A stretch of 64,000 bases of DNA, from assembly GCA_029245025.1 (NCBI GenBank), contig JAQWQC010000006.1, positions 62,001 through 126,000 on the forward strand, in the 5' to 3' direction. Every line of letters begins with the position of its first letter. Positions within the stretch are counted from its first letter, which is position 1. Position numbers and translations under genes: made by a program. This DNA comes from Rhodospirillaceae bacterium (GTDB taxonomy: Bacteria > Pseudomonadota > Alphaproteobacteria > Rhodospirillales > Rhodospirillaceae). Below, in pieces: positions 1-8,947 of this stretch. Under the pieces are notes generated by a model, which saw only the letters and a program-made list of their open reading frames with translations, had not been told where the DNA came from and did no database searches.

Positions 1-621
1 TAGTCCATCCAGCATTGTATCGAGATGGGCCTGCAATGCCTCAGCGGGATCTATCTCGACATTGCCGCCAAACAGATGGTTCCAGATGACCGACGCAATA
101 ACCGGACTCATCAACATCATCGGAAACTTTGAGAGACCGGTTTCGCGAAACTCACCGCGATCGACGCCCCGCTGAATGACCCCACCCAAACCTTCGATAC
201 CCGGACCAATAATTTCAGAATGATAGAAGGTCACGAGTTCTGGAAAGCGCTGGCCTTCGGAAATAAGCAAAAGCAGGATGGTACGATAAGCCGGCTTGGT
301 AAGACGCGCACTGATGCGTCTGACGATCTCCCGCAACAGGTCAGGCGCAGGACCATCAAAAGTCGCCGCCATTTTCATCGTTTCCTTCACGTGGGAACCA
401 ACGGTTTCACGCACGCAGGCTTTAAACAGCTCTTCTTTATTCTCGAAATAGAGGTAGATCGTGCCTTTGCTGATGCCGACGCGGTCGGCCACATCTTCTA
501 ACCGGGACCCGGCAAAGCCGTCGCGGGCAAAAATGGCCAGCGCCGCCTCGACAATCTCCTTCGGGCGCGCCTCTTTTTGGGCCGCTCGCACCCCTTTTTT
601 CTGCTTGGCCGCCGCTGGCAT
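1..621 (-). CDS. TetR/AcrR family transcriptional regulator (partial, runs off the left edge)
   Basis: DNA-binding repressor, likely of the divergent RND efflux genes. Reading the minus strand from the ATG at 621 gives 207 codons with no stop before the edge. A basic N-terminus is followed by a classic TetR helix-turn-helix at about residues 20-60, including RLEDVADRVGISKGTIYLYF and then ENKEELF. The rest is a helical ligand-binding domain. The first in-frame ATG is at 621; the codons just upstream contain no better start. It is divergent from the adaptor/permease pair, and a near-perfect palindrome lies in the gap, which is the usual autoregulated TetR-RND layout. The effector cannot be told from sequence. 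Confidence 0.9.
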   Translation of the reverse strand, partial: MPAAAKQKKGVRAAQKEARPKEIVEAALAIFARDGFAGSRLEDVADRVGISKGTIYLYFENKEELFKACVRETVGSHVKETMKMAATFDGPAPDLLREIVRRISARLTKPAYRTILLLLISEGQRFPELVTFYHSEIIGPGIEGLGGVIQRGVDRGEFRETGLSKFPMMLMSPVIASVIWNHLFGGNVEIDPAEALQAHLDTMLDGL

Positions 622-666
622 AACTTCAGATTCCCCATTGCCTTTTGAGCCAGGACGAATATTCTA

Positions 667-686
667 CTGACTTACTAGTCAGTCAG
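667..686. promoter_or_regulatory. Putative TetR operator palindrome
   Basis: CTGACTTACTAGTCAGTCAG is a 20-bp inverted repeat centred on CTAG, with one mismatched pair between its half-sites. It resembles operators of TetR regulators that control RND pumps. It lies between the divergent regulator (start 621) and the adaptor gene (start 717), so one bound repressor could control both. Seen directly: the palindrome and its position. Inferred: the protein that binds it. Confidence 0.7.
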
Positions 687-716
687 CAAGTTCTGGTTGA
701 GACGAAAGGGACGAAA

Positions 717-1988
717 ATGACCGAGAGCGGCTCATCAACGGATGCGGCCTACACGCAGCGCATGGCAGACCTGAACCAAAGCACCGAACCCGGTCGTAAA
801 TGGGGGCTGATTGCTGCCGGCATTTTTGCGGCCGGAGTCCTCGGCTTCATTTTATTGCAGGTGTTGTCGTCTGATCCGGTTCAAGTGCCGCGCGAAAATC
901 GTGCGTCGTTGGTTCAAGTCGTCCCGGTTGTTGTTCAACAGGGACCCATCCCTATTCGTGGTGATGGGCCGGTGCGCCCGCGCGCCCAAGTCACCATCAT
1001 TGCGCAGGTGTCCGGCGAAGTTGCGGAAACGAGCGATGCGTTAGTAACGGGTGGCAGTTTCAAAAAGGGAGACACCCTGGCGCAGATTGACTCGCGGTCC
1101 TATCGGGCGGCGCTGACTCAAGCCCAAGCGGATCGTGCCGCACGGAAAGCGGATTTAGATTTTGCAGAACGCCAACTGGAACGCGACGACAAACTGGCCA
1201 AGAGCGGCGCAGCGAGCGAGCGGCGGCGGGATGAAACTCTTAATCAAAGAGATCGTGCCCAATCGCAAATTGCTGGCCTGGATGCGTTCATCGCCATGCG
1301 CGCCATCGACCTTGAGCGAACAACAATCACCGCGCCCTTTGATGGCCGCGTCTTTACGGAGAGCATTGACGTGGGGTCTGTGGTTCAACCCGGTGCAGAG
1401 ATCGCGCGCATTTATGCCAACGACATTTTTGAAATCGTCGTGCCGATGTCAGACCGTGAGGCATCACTCATTCCAGGACTATGGGATGAAACGATGATCA
1501 ATCGCGCGCCCGCAAGCGCAACACTGCCCTATCGCGGCAACCTCTACATTTGGGATGGTTACGTTGATCGAGTTGAAGCGGGAATAGACCCGGACACGCG
1601 CACCATCGATGTGGTGGTCCGCATTCCCAATCCCACCCAACGGGGCCGACTTAAGACAACCGACGACTCAGAGGCCCCTATTACGCCCCTTGCAGATGCG
1701 CCGCCGCTTTTGGCTGGGACCTATGCCGCCATAGAAATCGAAGGCGTGACATTGTCCTACGCCATGGTCCCGCGCGCCGCACTGCGAGAAAACGATACCA
1801 TTTGGCTGGTCAACGCAGATGACACGCTAGACGTCATGACGATCGAAGTTGTTCAAGACCAGGGCGACCACATCGCCATACGCGGACCAGAACTGGCAAC
1901 AGGTGCACGTGTGGTGGTGAGCGACCTCGGGATCGCAACCGACGGCCTGGCCGTACAAGCCGTCAATGGCACGGCGCTCTCGCAGTGA
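717..1988 (+). CDS. RND efflux periplasmic adaptor (membrane fusion protein)
   Basis: The 423-residue HlyD/AcrA-type adaptor joins the inner-membrane RND pump to an outer-membrane channel. One N-terminal transmembrane segment (about residues 30-50, rich in A, G, L) is followed by a biotinyl-lipoyl-like half (VTIIAQVSGEV), an alpha-hairpin with coiled-coil character (about 120-190), the second lipoyl half (TTITAPFDGRV) and beta-barrel domains. I chose the ATG at 717 because AAAGGGA sits just upstream and the earlier in-frame ATG at 645 lies before the operator. It is followed directly by the permease gene. No outer-membrane channel gene is in the window. Confidence 0.92.
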   Translation: MTESGSSTDAAYTQRMADLNQSTEPGRKWGLIAAGIFAAGVLGFILLQVLSSDPVQVPRENRASLVQVVPVVVQQGPIPIRGDGPVRPRAQVTIIAQVSGEVAETSDALVTGGSFKKGDTLAQIDSRSYRAALTQAQADRAARKADLDFAERQLERDDKLAKSGAASERRRDETLNQRDRAQSQIAGLDAFIAMRAIDLERTTITAPFDGRVFTESIDVGSVVQPGAEIARIYANDIFEIVVPMSDREASLIPGLWDETMINRAPASATLPYRGNLYIWDGYVDRVEAGIDPDTRTIDVVVRIPNPTQRGRLKTTDDSEAPITPLADAPPLLAGTYAAIEIEGVTLSYAMVPRAALRENDTIWLVNADDTLDVMTIEVVQDQGDHIAIRGPELATGARVVVSDLGIATDGLAVQAVNGTALSQ

Positions 1989-1998
1989 GTTTGCGTCA

Positions 1999-4900
1999 AT
2001 GAGAACCCTGATCGAATGGATGACCCGGCATCGGGTCGCGGCCAATTTGCTGATGGTCTTCATGTTGGCGACGGGAATCGTCAACGCGTTCACCATTCCG
2101 GTCGAAGTTTTCCCGGAACTCAAGCTCGATACCATCACCGTCGAAGTCGAATACCTCGGTGCGTCACCGGCTGAAATTGAAGAATCGATTCTCCAACGGA
2201 TTGAGGAACGCGTTGATGGCGTCGATGGCCTGCAGGACATCACATCAACCGCCATTGAAAATCGTGGCACGGTCTCGATGGAGTTGGCCATTGGCGAAGA
2301 TAGCGCCAGCAAACTTGATGAAATCAAAGCGGAGATCGACCGCATTACCACCTTCCCGGCGGGCGCGGAAAAACCGGAAGTGCGGGAGTCGACCAACCGG
2401 CAGCGCGTCATCGAGATTGCCATCATTGGCGATATTGACGAACGCGCATTGAAGGAACTGGCGAACAAGGTCAAAGATGATCTTACCCTGAGTGATGATA
2501 TCTCCATTGTCGAAGTCACTTCGGTGCGCGACTACGAAGTATCCATCGAGATCGATAACGCAACCCTGAGGGCCTACGACCTTTCCCTCCCCTCCATTGC
2601 AAACACCGTTCGTCAAGAAAGCCTCGACCTCCCCGGCGGTGAAATCGAATCCCTAGATGAAGATGTGGTGTTAAAGACTCTCGGCCGAAACTACGCCGGC
2701 AAAGATTTCAGTGAAATTATTGTCCTCACGGGACGCAATGGCGCGCAAGTCAAACTGGGCGACTTGGCAATCGTCGATGATGGATTTCGTGACCAAGACC
2801 TCATCAGCTTGTTTGATGGCAAGCCAGCGGCTTTTGTCAAAGTATTCCGGACCGGTGACGAACAGGTATTAACAGTTGTCGATGTGGTCGGCACTTATCT
2901 GGAAGACAAACTCGCGCCCCTCCTACCGCCGGACACGGAAGTGATCATCTGGCGTAATGATGCGGAAGAACTTGAAAGTCGTTTAAGCCTGCTCCTCAAG
3001 AACGGTGCGCTTGGTCTGATTTTGGTGATTGTCACGCTGACCCTATTCTTGGATGTGCGCCTCGCCTTCTGGACATCACTCGGCATTCTGGTCGCCTTTG
3101 TTGCGGCCATTGGTGTGATCAACGGCATCGACAACACCATCAATCAGATTGCGCTGTTTGGATTTATCTTGGCCATTGGGATCGTAGTAGATGACGCGAT
3201 CGTCATTGGCGAAAATATATACACCGCCAATGAAAAAGGGGACGATCCGTTAGAAGCCGCCATTCATGGCGCTCAACGGGTATCCGTGCCGGTGCTGTTT
3301 GCGGTGGCAACGACAATTGCAGCTTTCTCTCCGCTGCTCCTGGTACCCGGCGTTGGCGGAAAATTCCTGGGGCAAATGCCGGTGGTGGTCATCATTCTGC
3401 TGCTGCTGTCCCTGATCGAAGCCATGTTGGTGTTGCCCCACCATCTCTCTCATCAGAATTTCAGCGCTCCGACCAAGCCCGGATCATTGCTCAACCGCAT
3501 TCAACGAATTCAAACCCGGTTCTCGGATGCTTTGCGTCAATTTGTGGATGGTCCGCTGGATCGAGCCCTGCGCTTTGTCACCGGCCATCCCTGGGTGATT
3601 GTCGCGTCTGGTGTCGCGATGATCATGTTATCGTTCGGCTTTGTCGTCGGAGGATACGTCAAAATACAATTCTTCCCGGTTGTCGAAGGCCGGTATGTCA
3701 CTGCCAGCATGGAGCTGAAGCCCGGCACGCCCTTAGCTCAAACCGAAGACATGGCGGAGCATATCTTAAAGATCGGCCGTGAGATCGAAGCAGAAATGCA
3801 GACCCTTCTCCCCGACAACAGCGACCCTCTCGTCTCTGCCGCGTACGTCTTGGTTGGCAGTCAAGATTTCGCCGCTCCACCCTTTGGTGGCGTCAGTATT
3901 CTTCCTGATGCCAACAAGGCGTCGGTGGTGTTGGAATTACTAGATCCCGGTTTACGAGATTTCCCCGCACAAGAGTTTCAAGATCGCTGGCGCGACGCGG
4001 TCGGAACTCCGCCGGGCATAAGCCGACTGTTTTTCTCGTCACAACTGTTCAATCTGGGTGAGCCGGTTCAAGTTGAAATCTCAGCAGATTCACCCGAGAC
4101 ATTGAGCCGCGCGGTTAAGTCAGTGCAGAACGACCTGATGGAAATCGGCGGCGTGTTTGACGTGCGCAACGACATGGACGAAGGCAAGCGGGAAATTGAA
4201 GTCCGACTTAAACCACAGGCTCGGGTCTATGGATTGACGCTGGAAAGTCTGGCCCAACAAGTGCGAGCGGCATTCTTTGGCGCAGAATCTTTGCGCGTTC
4301 AGCGTGGCCGTGAAGAGGTCCGTGTTTATGTGCGGCTGCCCGAAGAACAACGCAACTCAATTGCCGATTTGCTGGATTATCGAATCCAAATCCCGGGCAG
4401 CGGTTTTGTTCCCTTGGGTGTGGTCGCCGACCTCAGTGAAGGTTTAAGCCCATCAATGATCAAACGCCGCAACGGTCGTCGCATTGTCGCCATTACCGCA
4501 AATGTGGACAATGTTTCGATCACCGGTCAGGAAGTCACAGCGGAATTGGAAGACGTTATTCTGCCCCAGCTGGCGCAAGAACTTCCCGGATTGAAATACG
4601 ACTTTGGGGGCGAGCAGCGCGAACAGCGACGCACCTTGCCCGTGCTTGGCCGCAACTTCGTCATGGCGTTGTTTGCCATCTATGCGCTGCTGGCCATTGC
4701 GTTTCGGTCCTACGTTCAACCGATCATCATTATGGCGGCGATCCCCTTCGGAGCGATCGGCGCAATCCTTGGTCACCTTATATTGGGCATTAATCTCACC
4801 CTGCCGGGCATCTTTGGCATCGTCGGCCTATCGGGCGTCATCGTGAACGGAGCTCTCGTGATGATTGATTTCATCAACGAACAACGGGCCAACGGCAAAC

Positions 4901-5172
4901 CGGCACGCCTTGCCATCATTGACGGCACCAAGTCGCGCTTCCGTCCCATCATGTTGACCGCGATGACAACGTTCCTTGGCGTGTTTCCGCTGATCATCGA
5001 ACGCAGTATCCAGGCGCAATTCCTTGTGCCTGTGGCCTGCAGCATTGGCTTTGGCGTGCTCTTCGGAACGGCCGTCCAACTATTGATCGTCCCGGCGCTG
5101 ACCATGATTCAAGCCGAAGGCCTTAAAGCGAGCCTGGGTTTCGGACGCCCCGCTGCGCAACCAGCCGAATAA
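1999..5172 (+). CDS. RND family efflux permease (AcrB/MexF-like)
   Basis: The 1057-residue proton-driven inner-membrane exporter has the normal family length. The N-terminal start MRTLIEWMTRHRVAANLLMV is typical of the group. Two large periplasmic loops separate two six-helix bundles. The TM4 proton-relay aspartates are present in GIVVDDAIVIGENI (D398 and D399). The ATG at 1999 starts just after the adaptor stop; an ATG at 1966 would overlap the adaptor by 23 nt and add 11 residues, and is less likely. It works with the upstream adaptor. Substrates are unknown; tight linkage to a TetR gene suggests induction by a toxic small molecule. Confidence 0.93.
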   Translation: MRTLIEWMTRHRVAANLLMVFMLATGIVNAFTIPVEVFPELKLDTITVEVEYLGASPAEIEESILQRIEERVDGVDGLQDITSTAIENRGTVSMELAIGEDSASKLDEIKAEIDRITTFPAGAEKPEVRESTNRQRVIEIAIIGDIDERALKELANKVKDDLTLSDDISIVEVTSVRDYEVSIEIDNATLRAYDLSLPSIANTVRQESLDLPGGEIESLDEDVVLKTLGRNYAGKDFSEIIVLTGRNGAQVKLGDLAIVDDGFRDQDLISLFDGKPAAFVKVFRTGDEQVLTVVDVVGTYLEDKLAPLLPPDTEVIIWRNDAEELESRLSLLLKNGALGLILVIVTLTLFLDVRLAFWTSLGILVAFVAAIGVINGIDNTINQIALFGFILAIGIVVDDAIVIGENIYTANEKGDDPLEAAIHGAQRVSVPVLFAVATTIAAFSPLLLVPGVGGKFLGQMPVVVIILLLLSLIEAMLVLPHHLSHQNFSAPTKPGSLLNRIQRIQTRFSDALRQFVDGPLDRALRFVTGHPWVIVASGVAMIMLSFGFVVGGYVKIQFFPVVEGRYVTASMELKPGTPLAQTEDMAEHILKIGREIEAEMQTLLPDNSDPLVSAAYVLVGSQDFAAPPFGGVSILPDANKASVVLELLDPGLRDFPAQEFQDRWRDAVGTPPGISRLFFSSQLFNLGEPVQVEISADSPETLSRAVKSVQNDLMEIGGVFDVRNDMDEGKREIEVRLKPQARVYGLTLESLAQQVRAAFFGAESLRVQRGREEVRVYVRLPEEQRNSIADLLDYRIQIPGSGFVPLGVVADLSEGLSPSMIKRRNGRRIVAITANVDNVSITGQEVTAELEDVILPQLAQELPGLKYDFGGEQREQRRTLPVLGRNFVMALFAIYALLAIAFRSYVQPIIIMAAIPFGAIGAILGHLILGINLTLPGIFGIVGLSGVIVNGALVMIDFINEQRANGKPARLAIIDGTKSRFRPIMLTAMTTFLGVFPLIIERSIQAQFLVPVACSIGFGVLFGTAVQLLIVPALTMIQAEGLKASLGFGRPAAQPAE

Positions 5173-5185
5173 GGCGCTCTCCTGA

Positions 5186-5217
5186 AGCGGCCGTTTCCAT
5201 GGGGTGAAGGGGCCGCT
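5186..5217. terminator. Inverted repeat after the RND operon, possible terminator
   Basis: AGCGGCC (5186-5192) and GGCCGCT (5211-5217) form a 7-bp GC-rich stem with an 18-nt loop, 14 bp past the permease stop. No T-run follows, so it is a poor intrinsic terminator and could be an RNA-stabilising structure instead. Confidence 0.3.
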
Positions 5218-5255
5218 ATGCTTAGTGACTAACCACAAACGCATTTAGGACTCCC

Positions 5256-6260
5256 ATGCCAACCCTGCTTCGTGTCTTCGTCATCGTTCTTATTTCAAAT
5301 CTTTCTATTGAGAGTCAGGCCATCGTTGTCACCGTTGGTGGCACAGGCGTGAAAGACACCGCCGGCGACAAGAAGTGGTTGACCTATCAAGCCAATGTCG
5401 AGGCGGCAGGAGATCCTGATCTCGAAATGCGCATGCTGGTCTACGGCGAACTGGGCTCCGAAGATATTCTGGTTAACAGCATTAGACGCGGACGTGTCCA
5501 CGTGGCCAATTGGTCGGGGCTGGCAACAACAACCGTCGTGCCCGAAATGGCGATGCTGTATACGCCGTTTCTTTTCGACAATTACGCCGAAGCCGACTTC
5601 ATTATGGATAACTATTTGTTTGCGGCTTATTCAAAGCTGTTAGCAGAACAGGATGTTCACCTGATTCAGTGGGACGAGATCGGCTTCAACCAAGTTTACG
5701 GCAAGACACCGGTCCTGGCTCCAACCCAAGCTGAGGGGATGCGGTTCCGCACCTCATCTAGTGAGTCCGCACGCTTGTTTGCAGAAGCCATAGGCGCTGA
5801 TGCCATTCCTCTCGGCTTCATGGATATTGTCACTGGACTGCAGACCGGACTGGTCGACTCCGGCGAAAGCGCGATCATCATGTATGTGCCGACTGGCATT
5901 TCCAGCGAAGCCAAACACCTCACCATCACCGACCATTCCTTCGCCACCTCCATCATCGTCATGAGAAAACGCTGGATCGACCGATTGCCGGAAATCCAAA
6001 GGGATATTTTGTTGAATTCCTTTGTCGATGTGAACGAGGGGCGGCAATGGACCCGCGCTGAATGGAGCACCTTCCTCGACGAGCAAGACAAATGGGGTTT
6101 CACAACGCATCGCATTGATGCCCAACAACGGGATCGGTGGAAAGTAGCCACGGCGCCCGTAACCCGGCGGCTCATTGATGGCATCGGCGGTGAAGCACAA
6201 ATGATTTGGGACCTGGTGCAAGAGGGTAAGGCCGCCTTTGGGGCACAGAAAGACGACTAG
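5256..6260 (+). CDS. TRAP transporter solute-binding protein, DctP family (orphan)
   Basis: The 334-residue periplasmic ligand-binding protein has a Sec signal peptide in about residues 1-22 ending ESQA. The body matches the DctP fold: a conserved segment GELGSEDILVNSIRRGRV, then PFLFDNYAEADF, and the C-terminal lobe QTGLVDSGESA. Family members normally deliver carboxylates to a DctQ/DctM membrane pair, but no such genes lie nearby. Two paralogues (19794 and 56052) share the G-E-x-G-x-E/D...RRGR motif. It may use a distant TRAP permease or act as a sensor. It is followed at 17 bp by a truncated exported VOC gene. Confidence 0.85.
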   Translation: MPTLLRVFVIVLISNLSIESQAIVVTVGGTGVKDTAGDKKWLTYQANVEAAGDPDLEMRMLVYGELGSEDILVNSIRRGRVHVANWSGLATTTVVPEMAMLYTPFLFDNYAEADFIMDNYLFAAYSKLLAEQDVHLIQWDEIGFNQVYGKTPVLAPTQAEGMRFRTSSSESARLFAEAIGADAIPLGFMDIVTGLQTGLVDSGESAIIMYVPTGISSEAKHLTITDHSFATSIIVMRKRWIDRLPEIQRDILLNSFVDVNEGRQWTRAEWSTFLDEQDKWGFTTHRIDAQQRDRWKVATAPVTRRLIDGIGGEAQMIWDLVQEGKAAFGAQKDD

Positions 6261-6277
6261 TAGCGGAGAGCAGAGTC

Positions 6278-6502
6278 ATGGTGAGACTTTGGGTCAAAGA
6301 ATGCCTTGGAGTGTTCGCCTTGCTTACTCTGTTGATCTCATCGTCCGCGATTGCCCTGGAATCCGTTGTTAAACCAACGACGTTTCTGGTGTTCGCCATC
6401 GAGCGGTCTATACCTTTTTATAGGGGTATTGGTTTTTCGACCTGGCTTGGCCGAACGGGACCATATGGCCCCAACAGCGCTGTCGGCATGCAGGCTCCCT
6501 AA
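6278..6502 (+). pseudogene. Truncated exported VOC (glyoxalase-fold) protein
   Basis: The 74-codon frame has a hydrophobic signal-like N-terminus (about residues 8-26). The first beta-alpha unit of a VOC domain follows, with KPTTFLVFAIERSIPFYR, then the run GFSTWLGRTGPYGPNSAVG. It stops after 74 codons, where a VOC domain needs roughly 110 more residues. The next gene ends in the opposite direction 14 bp later, so the rest is lost. It lies 17 bp after the TRAP-binding protein. I read it as a remnant; a functional short peptide is possible but not supported. Confidence 0.55.
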
Positions 6503-6516
6503 CGTTTCGCCGCGTC

Positions 6517-7299
6517 TCAGCGTTTGTTGAAATTAGGTGCGCGCTTGGAGGCAAAGGCCTCAAAACCTTCGCGGAAATCATCTCCAGAGAAAGCATCGAC
6601 AAACAGTGAGCGCGTCTCAGGGGTATCGTCCTCAGCGCCATCAAGAATCATACGAGTGATCTTCTTTGTTGCCTCTGCAGAGAACTGTGACGCTGCACAA
6701 ATTTGATCGGCGAAAGACTGCACCTCGACCTCAAGGGTCTCGCTCTCGACCAGACGATCTAATAGACCCAAGGTTTGCGCTTCTTCGGCCCCAACAATGC
6801 GACCGGTATATAGAATGTCCTTAGCCGTCGAAGCGCCGACGGCATCAACCAGCCGCTTGGTGTCTGCAAGACTGTATACTAACCCCAACTTCCCCGGCGT
6901 GATCCCCATTTTGGCACTGTGGTCCCCAAAACGGAGGTCGCAGCACAGAGCGATGCCACACCCACCCCCGACACAAGCACCACGAACCATGGCAATGGTC
7001 GGTTTTGGGAATCTATGTAATGCCTTCTGCGCTTGATAGGTGACCTCGGCAATGGTGTCCACCGTCTCGGGGTCGTCGAAGACTACTTGCATCTCATCAA
7101 TGTCTGCGCCCGCCGCAAATGATGGCCCCTCCCCTGTCACAATCAGTAAGCGAATAGCGGGATCAGACTCCGCCTCGGCCAACAAATCAATTATGCGCTT
7201 CCACATGGACAAATTGAGAGCATTGCGCTTGTCCGGACGGTTCAAGCGCAATACCGCATGAGGACCCGTTTTATCTAGATAAATGGCGTCGTCGGGCAT
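6517..7299 (-). CDS. Enoyl-CoA hydratase/isomerase (crotonase family)
   Basis: The 260-residue cytoplasmic crotonase-fold enzyme would act on an acyl-CoA thioester. The oxyanion-hole segments are visible: SFAAGADIDEM near residues 60-70 and GACVGGGCGIAL near 105-116. The region that carries catalytic glutamates in true hydratases reads PGKLGLVYSLADTKRLV, without the usual glutamate, so a hydratase reaction is not assured; isomerase or another crotonase activity fits as well. It stands alone on the minus strand and shares little with the crotonase at 44090. Confidence 0.85.
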   Translation of the reverse strand: MPDDAIYLDKTGPHAVLRLNRPDKRNALNLSMWKRIIDLLAEAESDPAIRLLIVTGEGPSFAAGADIDEMQVVFDDPETVDTIAEVTYQAQKALHRFPKPTIAMVRGACVGGGCGIALCCDLRFGDHSAKMGITPGKLGLVYSLADTKRLVDAVGASTAKDILYTGRIVGAEEAQTLGLLDRLVESETLEVEVQSFADQICAASQFSAEATKKITRMILDGAEDDTPETRSLFVDAFSGDDFREGFEAFASKRAPNFNKR

Positions 7300-7379
7300 T
7301 AAAGCTCTCTAGTTGATCAATCAAAGGTGCAACAGTTTTACCCTAGGGCGTTGGAAATCTCCACACAGGGGTGGCGCAA

Positions 7380-7997
7380 CTATTTCTTTTTCCTTGCCGC
7401 TTTAGCTTCCTTGGCCTCGATCTTTTTCTGCTTCGCGATGAGCTTGTCTTCGGGGGTTGCGCTCCGACCGATAAAGAAGCGGTCCTCGAATAAGAGCTTT
7501 TTGGTTCCTTCCCGATACCAACTCATGACCATTGGAATTTTCGCCATGCGGAACAGTCCGATTTGCGGGCAACGTCGGTCCGTTTCCTTAGCAAGCGCCT
7601 TGACCCGGGCGACGCTCTCCTTGCTATCAACATAGAGGTCAAAGTTGATCTGTTCGTACTGGGGCTGAAGGTGCAGATCAAAAAAGAAACCGCGAATATC
7701 GATCAACGATCGAATTTCAGTGCGAATACCTTTGTATTTAAATCCTTGGTCGCGGGCGACTACACGCACGGTAATCGACGTACAGGCCGCGAGGGCAGAC
7801 AGTTGGGCGTGAACCGGGGTCCACCCGCGAGACCGTCCCTGCAGATCAGGCGGGTCACCGATGTCAAACCCTTCGGGCTCGTCATACATGATGGATGGCT
7901 GGCCCTCGAAATATCCTTCAACACGCATTTGCTCAAATGACTGTGAACTGACATCGGAAATTCCAATGTAACCGGGATATGTGGCGTTGATTTTCAT
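7380..7997 (-). CDS. OsmC family protein
   Basis: The 205-residue OsmC/Ohr-like protein belongs to a family that reduces organic hydroperoxides through two cysteines. The first candidate, Cys72, lies in SALAACTSITVRVVARDQG, the OsmC helix motif. The second, Cys143, is in DRRCPQIGLF, matching the C-P pattern of the family. Residues about 183-205 form a Lys/Ala-rich tail (KKIEAKEAKAARKKK) not needed for the fold. No partner reductase is adjacent. The substrate is unknown. Confidence 0.8.
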   Translation of the reverse strand: MKINATYPGYIGISDVSSQSFEQMRVEGYFEGQPSIMYDEPEGFDIGDPPDLQGRSRGWTPVHAQLSALAACTSITVRVVARDQGFKYKGIRTEIRSLIDIRGFFFDLHLQPQYEQINFDLYVDSKESVARVKALAKETDRRCPQIGLFRMAKIPMVMSWYREGTKKLLFEDRFFIGRSATPEDKLIAKQKKIEAKEAKAARKKK

Positions 7998-8076
7998 TTG
8001 TGTCTCCCCACCTATTTCTGCATCTCTTGTTGCGACAGGCTTCCCAAAACCAACTTAAGTATGGCACCAATCAGAC

Positions 8077-8940
8077 ATGGAGTCGGTATCCGAAATAAAA
8101 ACTTCGGCGATTGACCACCTTGGTGTGGTCGGCCGTGATATCACCGCCATGGTGGCGGCATACATACGTCTCGGATTCGCACCAACGGAGCCGGTCTCAT
8201 TGATGGGTGTGGCTGATGATGAACCGGCCCCTCTAGGACAGGATTCAGCTCACCTCATTTTTGCAGATAGTTATGTGGAACTTTCTGGGGTGACCAGCTC
8301 CGACCCAGCGCATCATCTCGCTCCCTTTCTCAAGCGCCGAAACGGTTTGCACATTCTGGCATTCAGGTGCGACGACGCGGACAATGCCCACGATCAACTG
8401 TTAGCGCAGGGCCTGGACGTCCCTGCCGTTCAAGGCGCCAGTCGCACCGTCACCTACGGGTCGCGGCACGGAGATGCCCAATTCAAATGGTTTAAGGCGC
8501 CCGACAGCCTGAGCGATGAAGGATTCGTTTGCTTGGTTGAACAAGTCACTCCCGCGCTGGTGTTTCAACCACCCGCCAGTGGCCACCCCAATGGCGCATT
8601 GAGCGTCACGGGCGTGACAATACTGACCGAGGACCCTGTCGCGGCGACCACTCAGTACAGCGCATACCAGGGCGCACACCCATTAGGGGGCAATCAAGTC
8701 GATTTTGATGGCCAAAGACTGATATTCCTGAATCAAACTTCTTTTGCACAGCAGTTTGAGGTTTTGCCTGACCTAATTCCACCGGCCTTTGCCGGGTTCA
8801 CAGTCCGTGTCGAAGATATGGACACAACACGCGGGATACTATCGGAGAACAGTGTCCCCCTTCATGAAGGCACGTCAGGCGAAATATGGGTCAGCCCATC
8901 GGATGCCTGCGGATCTCTGCTGATCTTCAGCCCGACCTGA
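8077..8940 (+). CDS. VOC family protein (glyoxalase-like, two half-domains)
   Basis: The 287-residue cytoplasmic protein has the VOC paired beta-alpha-beta3 fold. The N-terminal strand AIDHLGVVGRDI with its His is the usual start of a metal-binding VOC module; the middle reads RRNGLHILAFRCDDAD, a second His-bearing strand. The C-terminal half repeats the fold in a weaker form. Its size and pattern suit the Glyoxalase-like family of unknown substrate. It is divergent from the OsmC gene (80-bp gap) and convergent with cfa, which ends 7 bp away. Confidence 0.75.
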   Translation: MESVSEIKTSAIDHLGVVGRDITAMVAAYIRLGFAPTEPVSLMGVADDEPAPLGQDSAHLIFADSYVELSGVTSSDPAHHLAPFLKRRNGLHILAFRCDDADNAHDQLLAQGLDVPAVQGASRTVTYGSRHGDAQFKWFKAPDSLSDEGFVCLVEQVTPALVFQPPASGHPNGALSVTGVTILTEDPVAATTQYSAYQGAHPLGGNQVDFDGQRLIFLNQTSFAQQFEVLPDLIPPAFAGFTVRVEDMDTTRGILSENSVPLHEGTSGEIWVSPSDACGSLLIFSPT

Positions 8941-8947
8941 GCCAACA

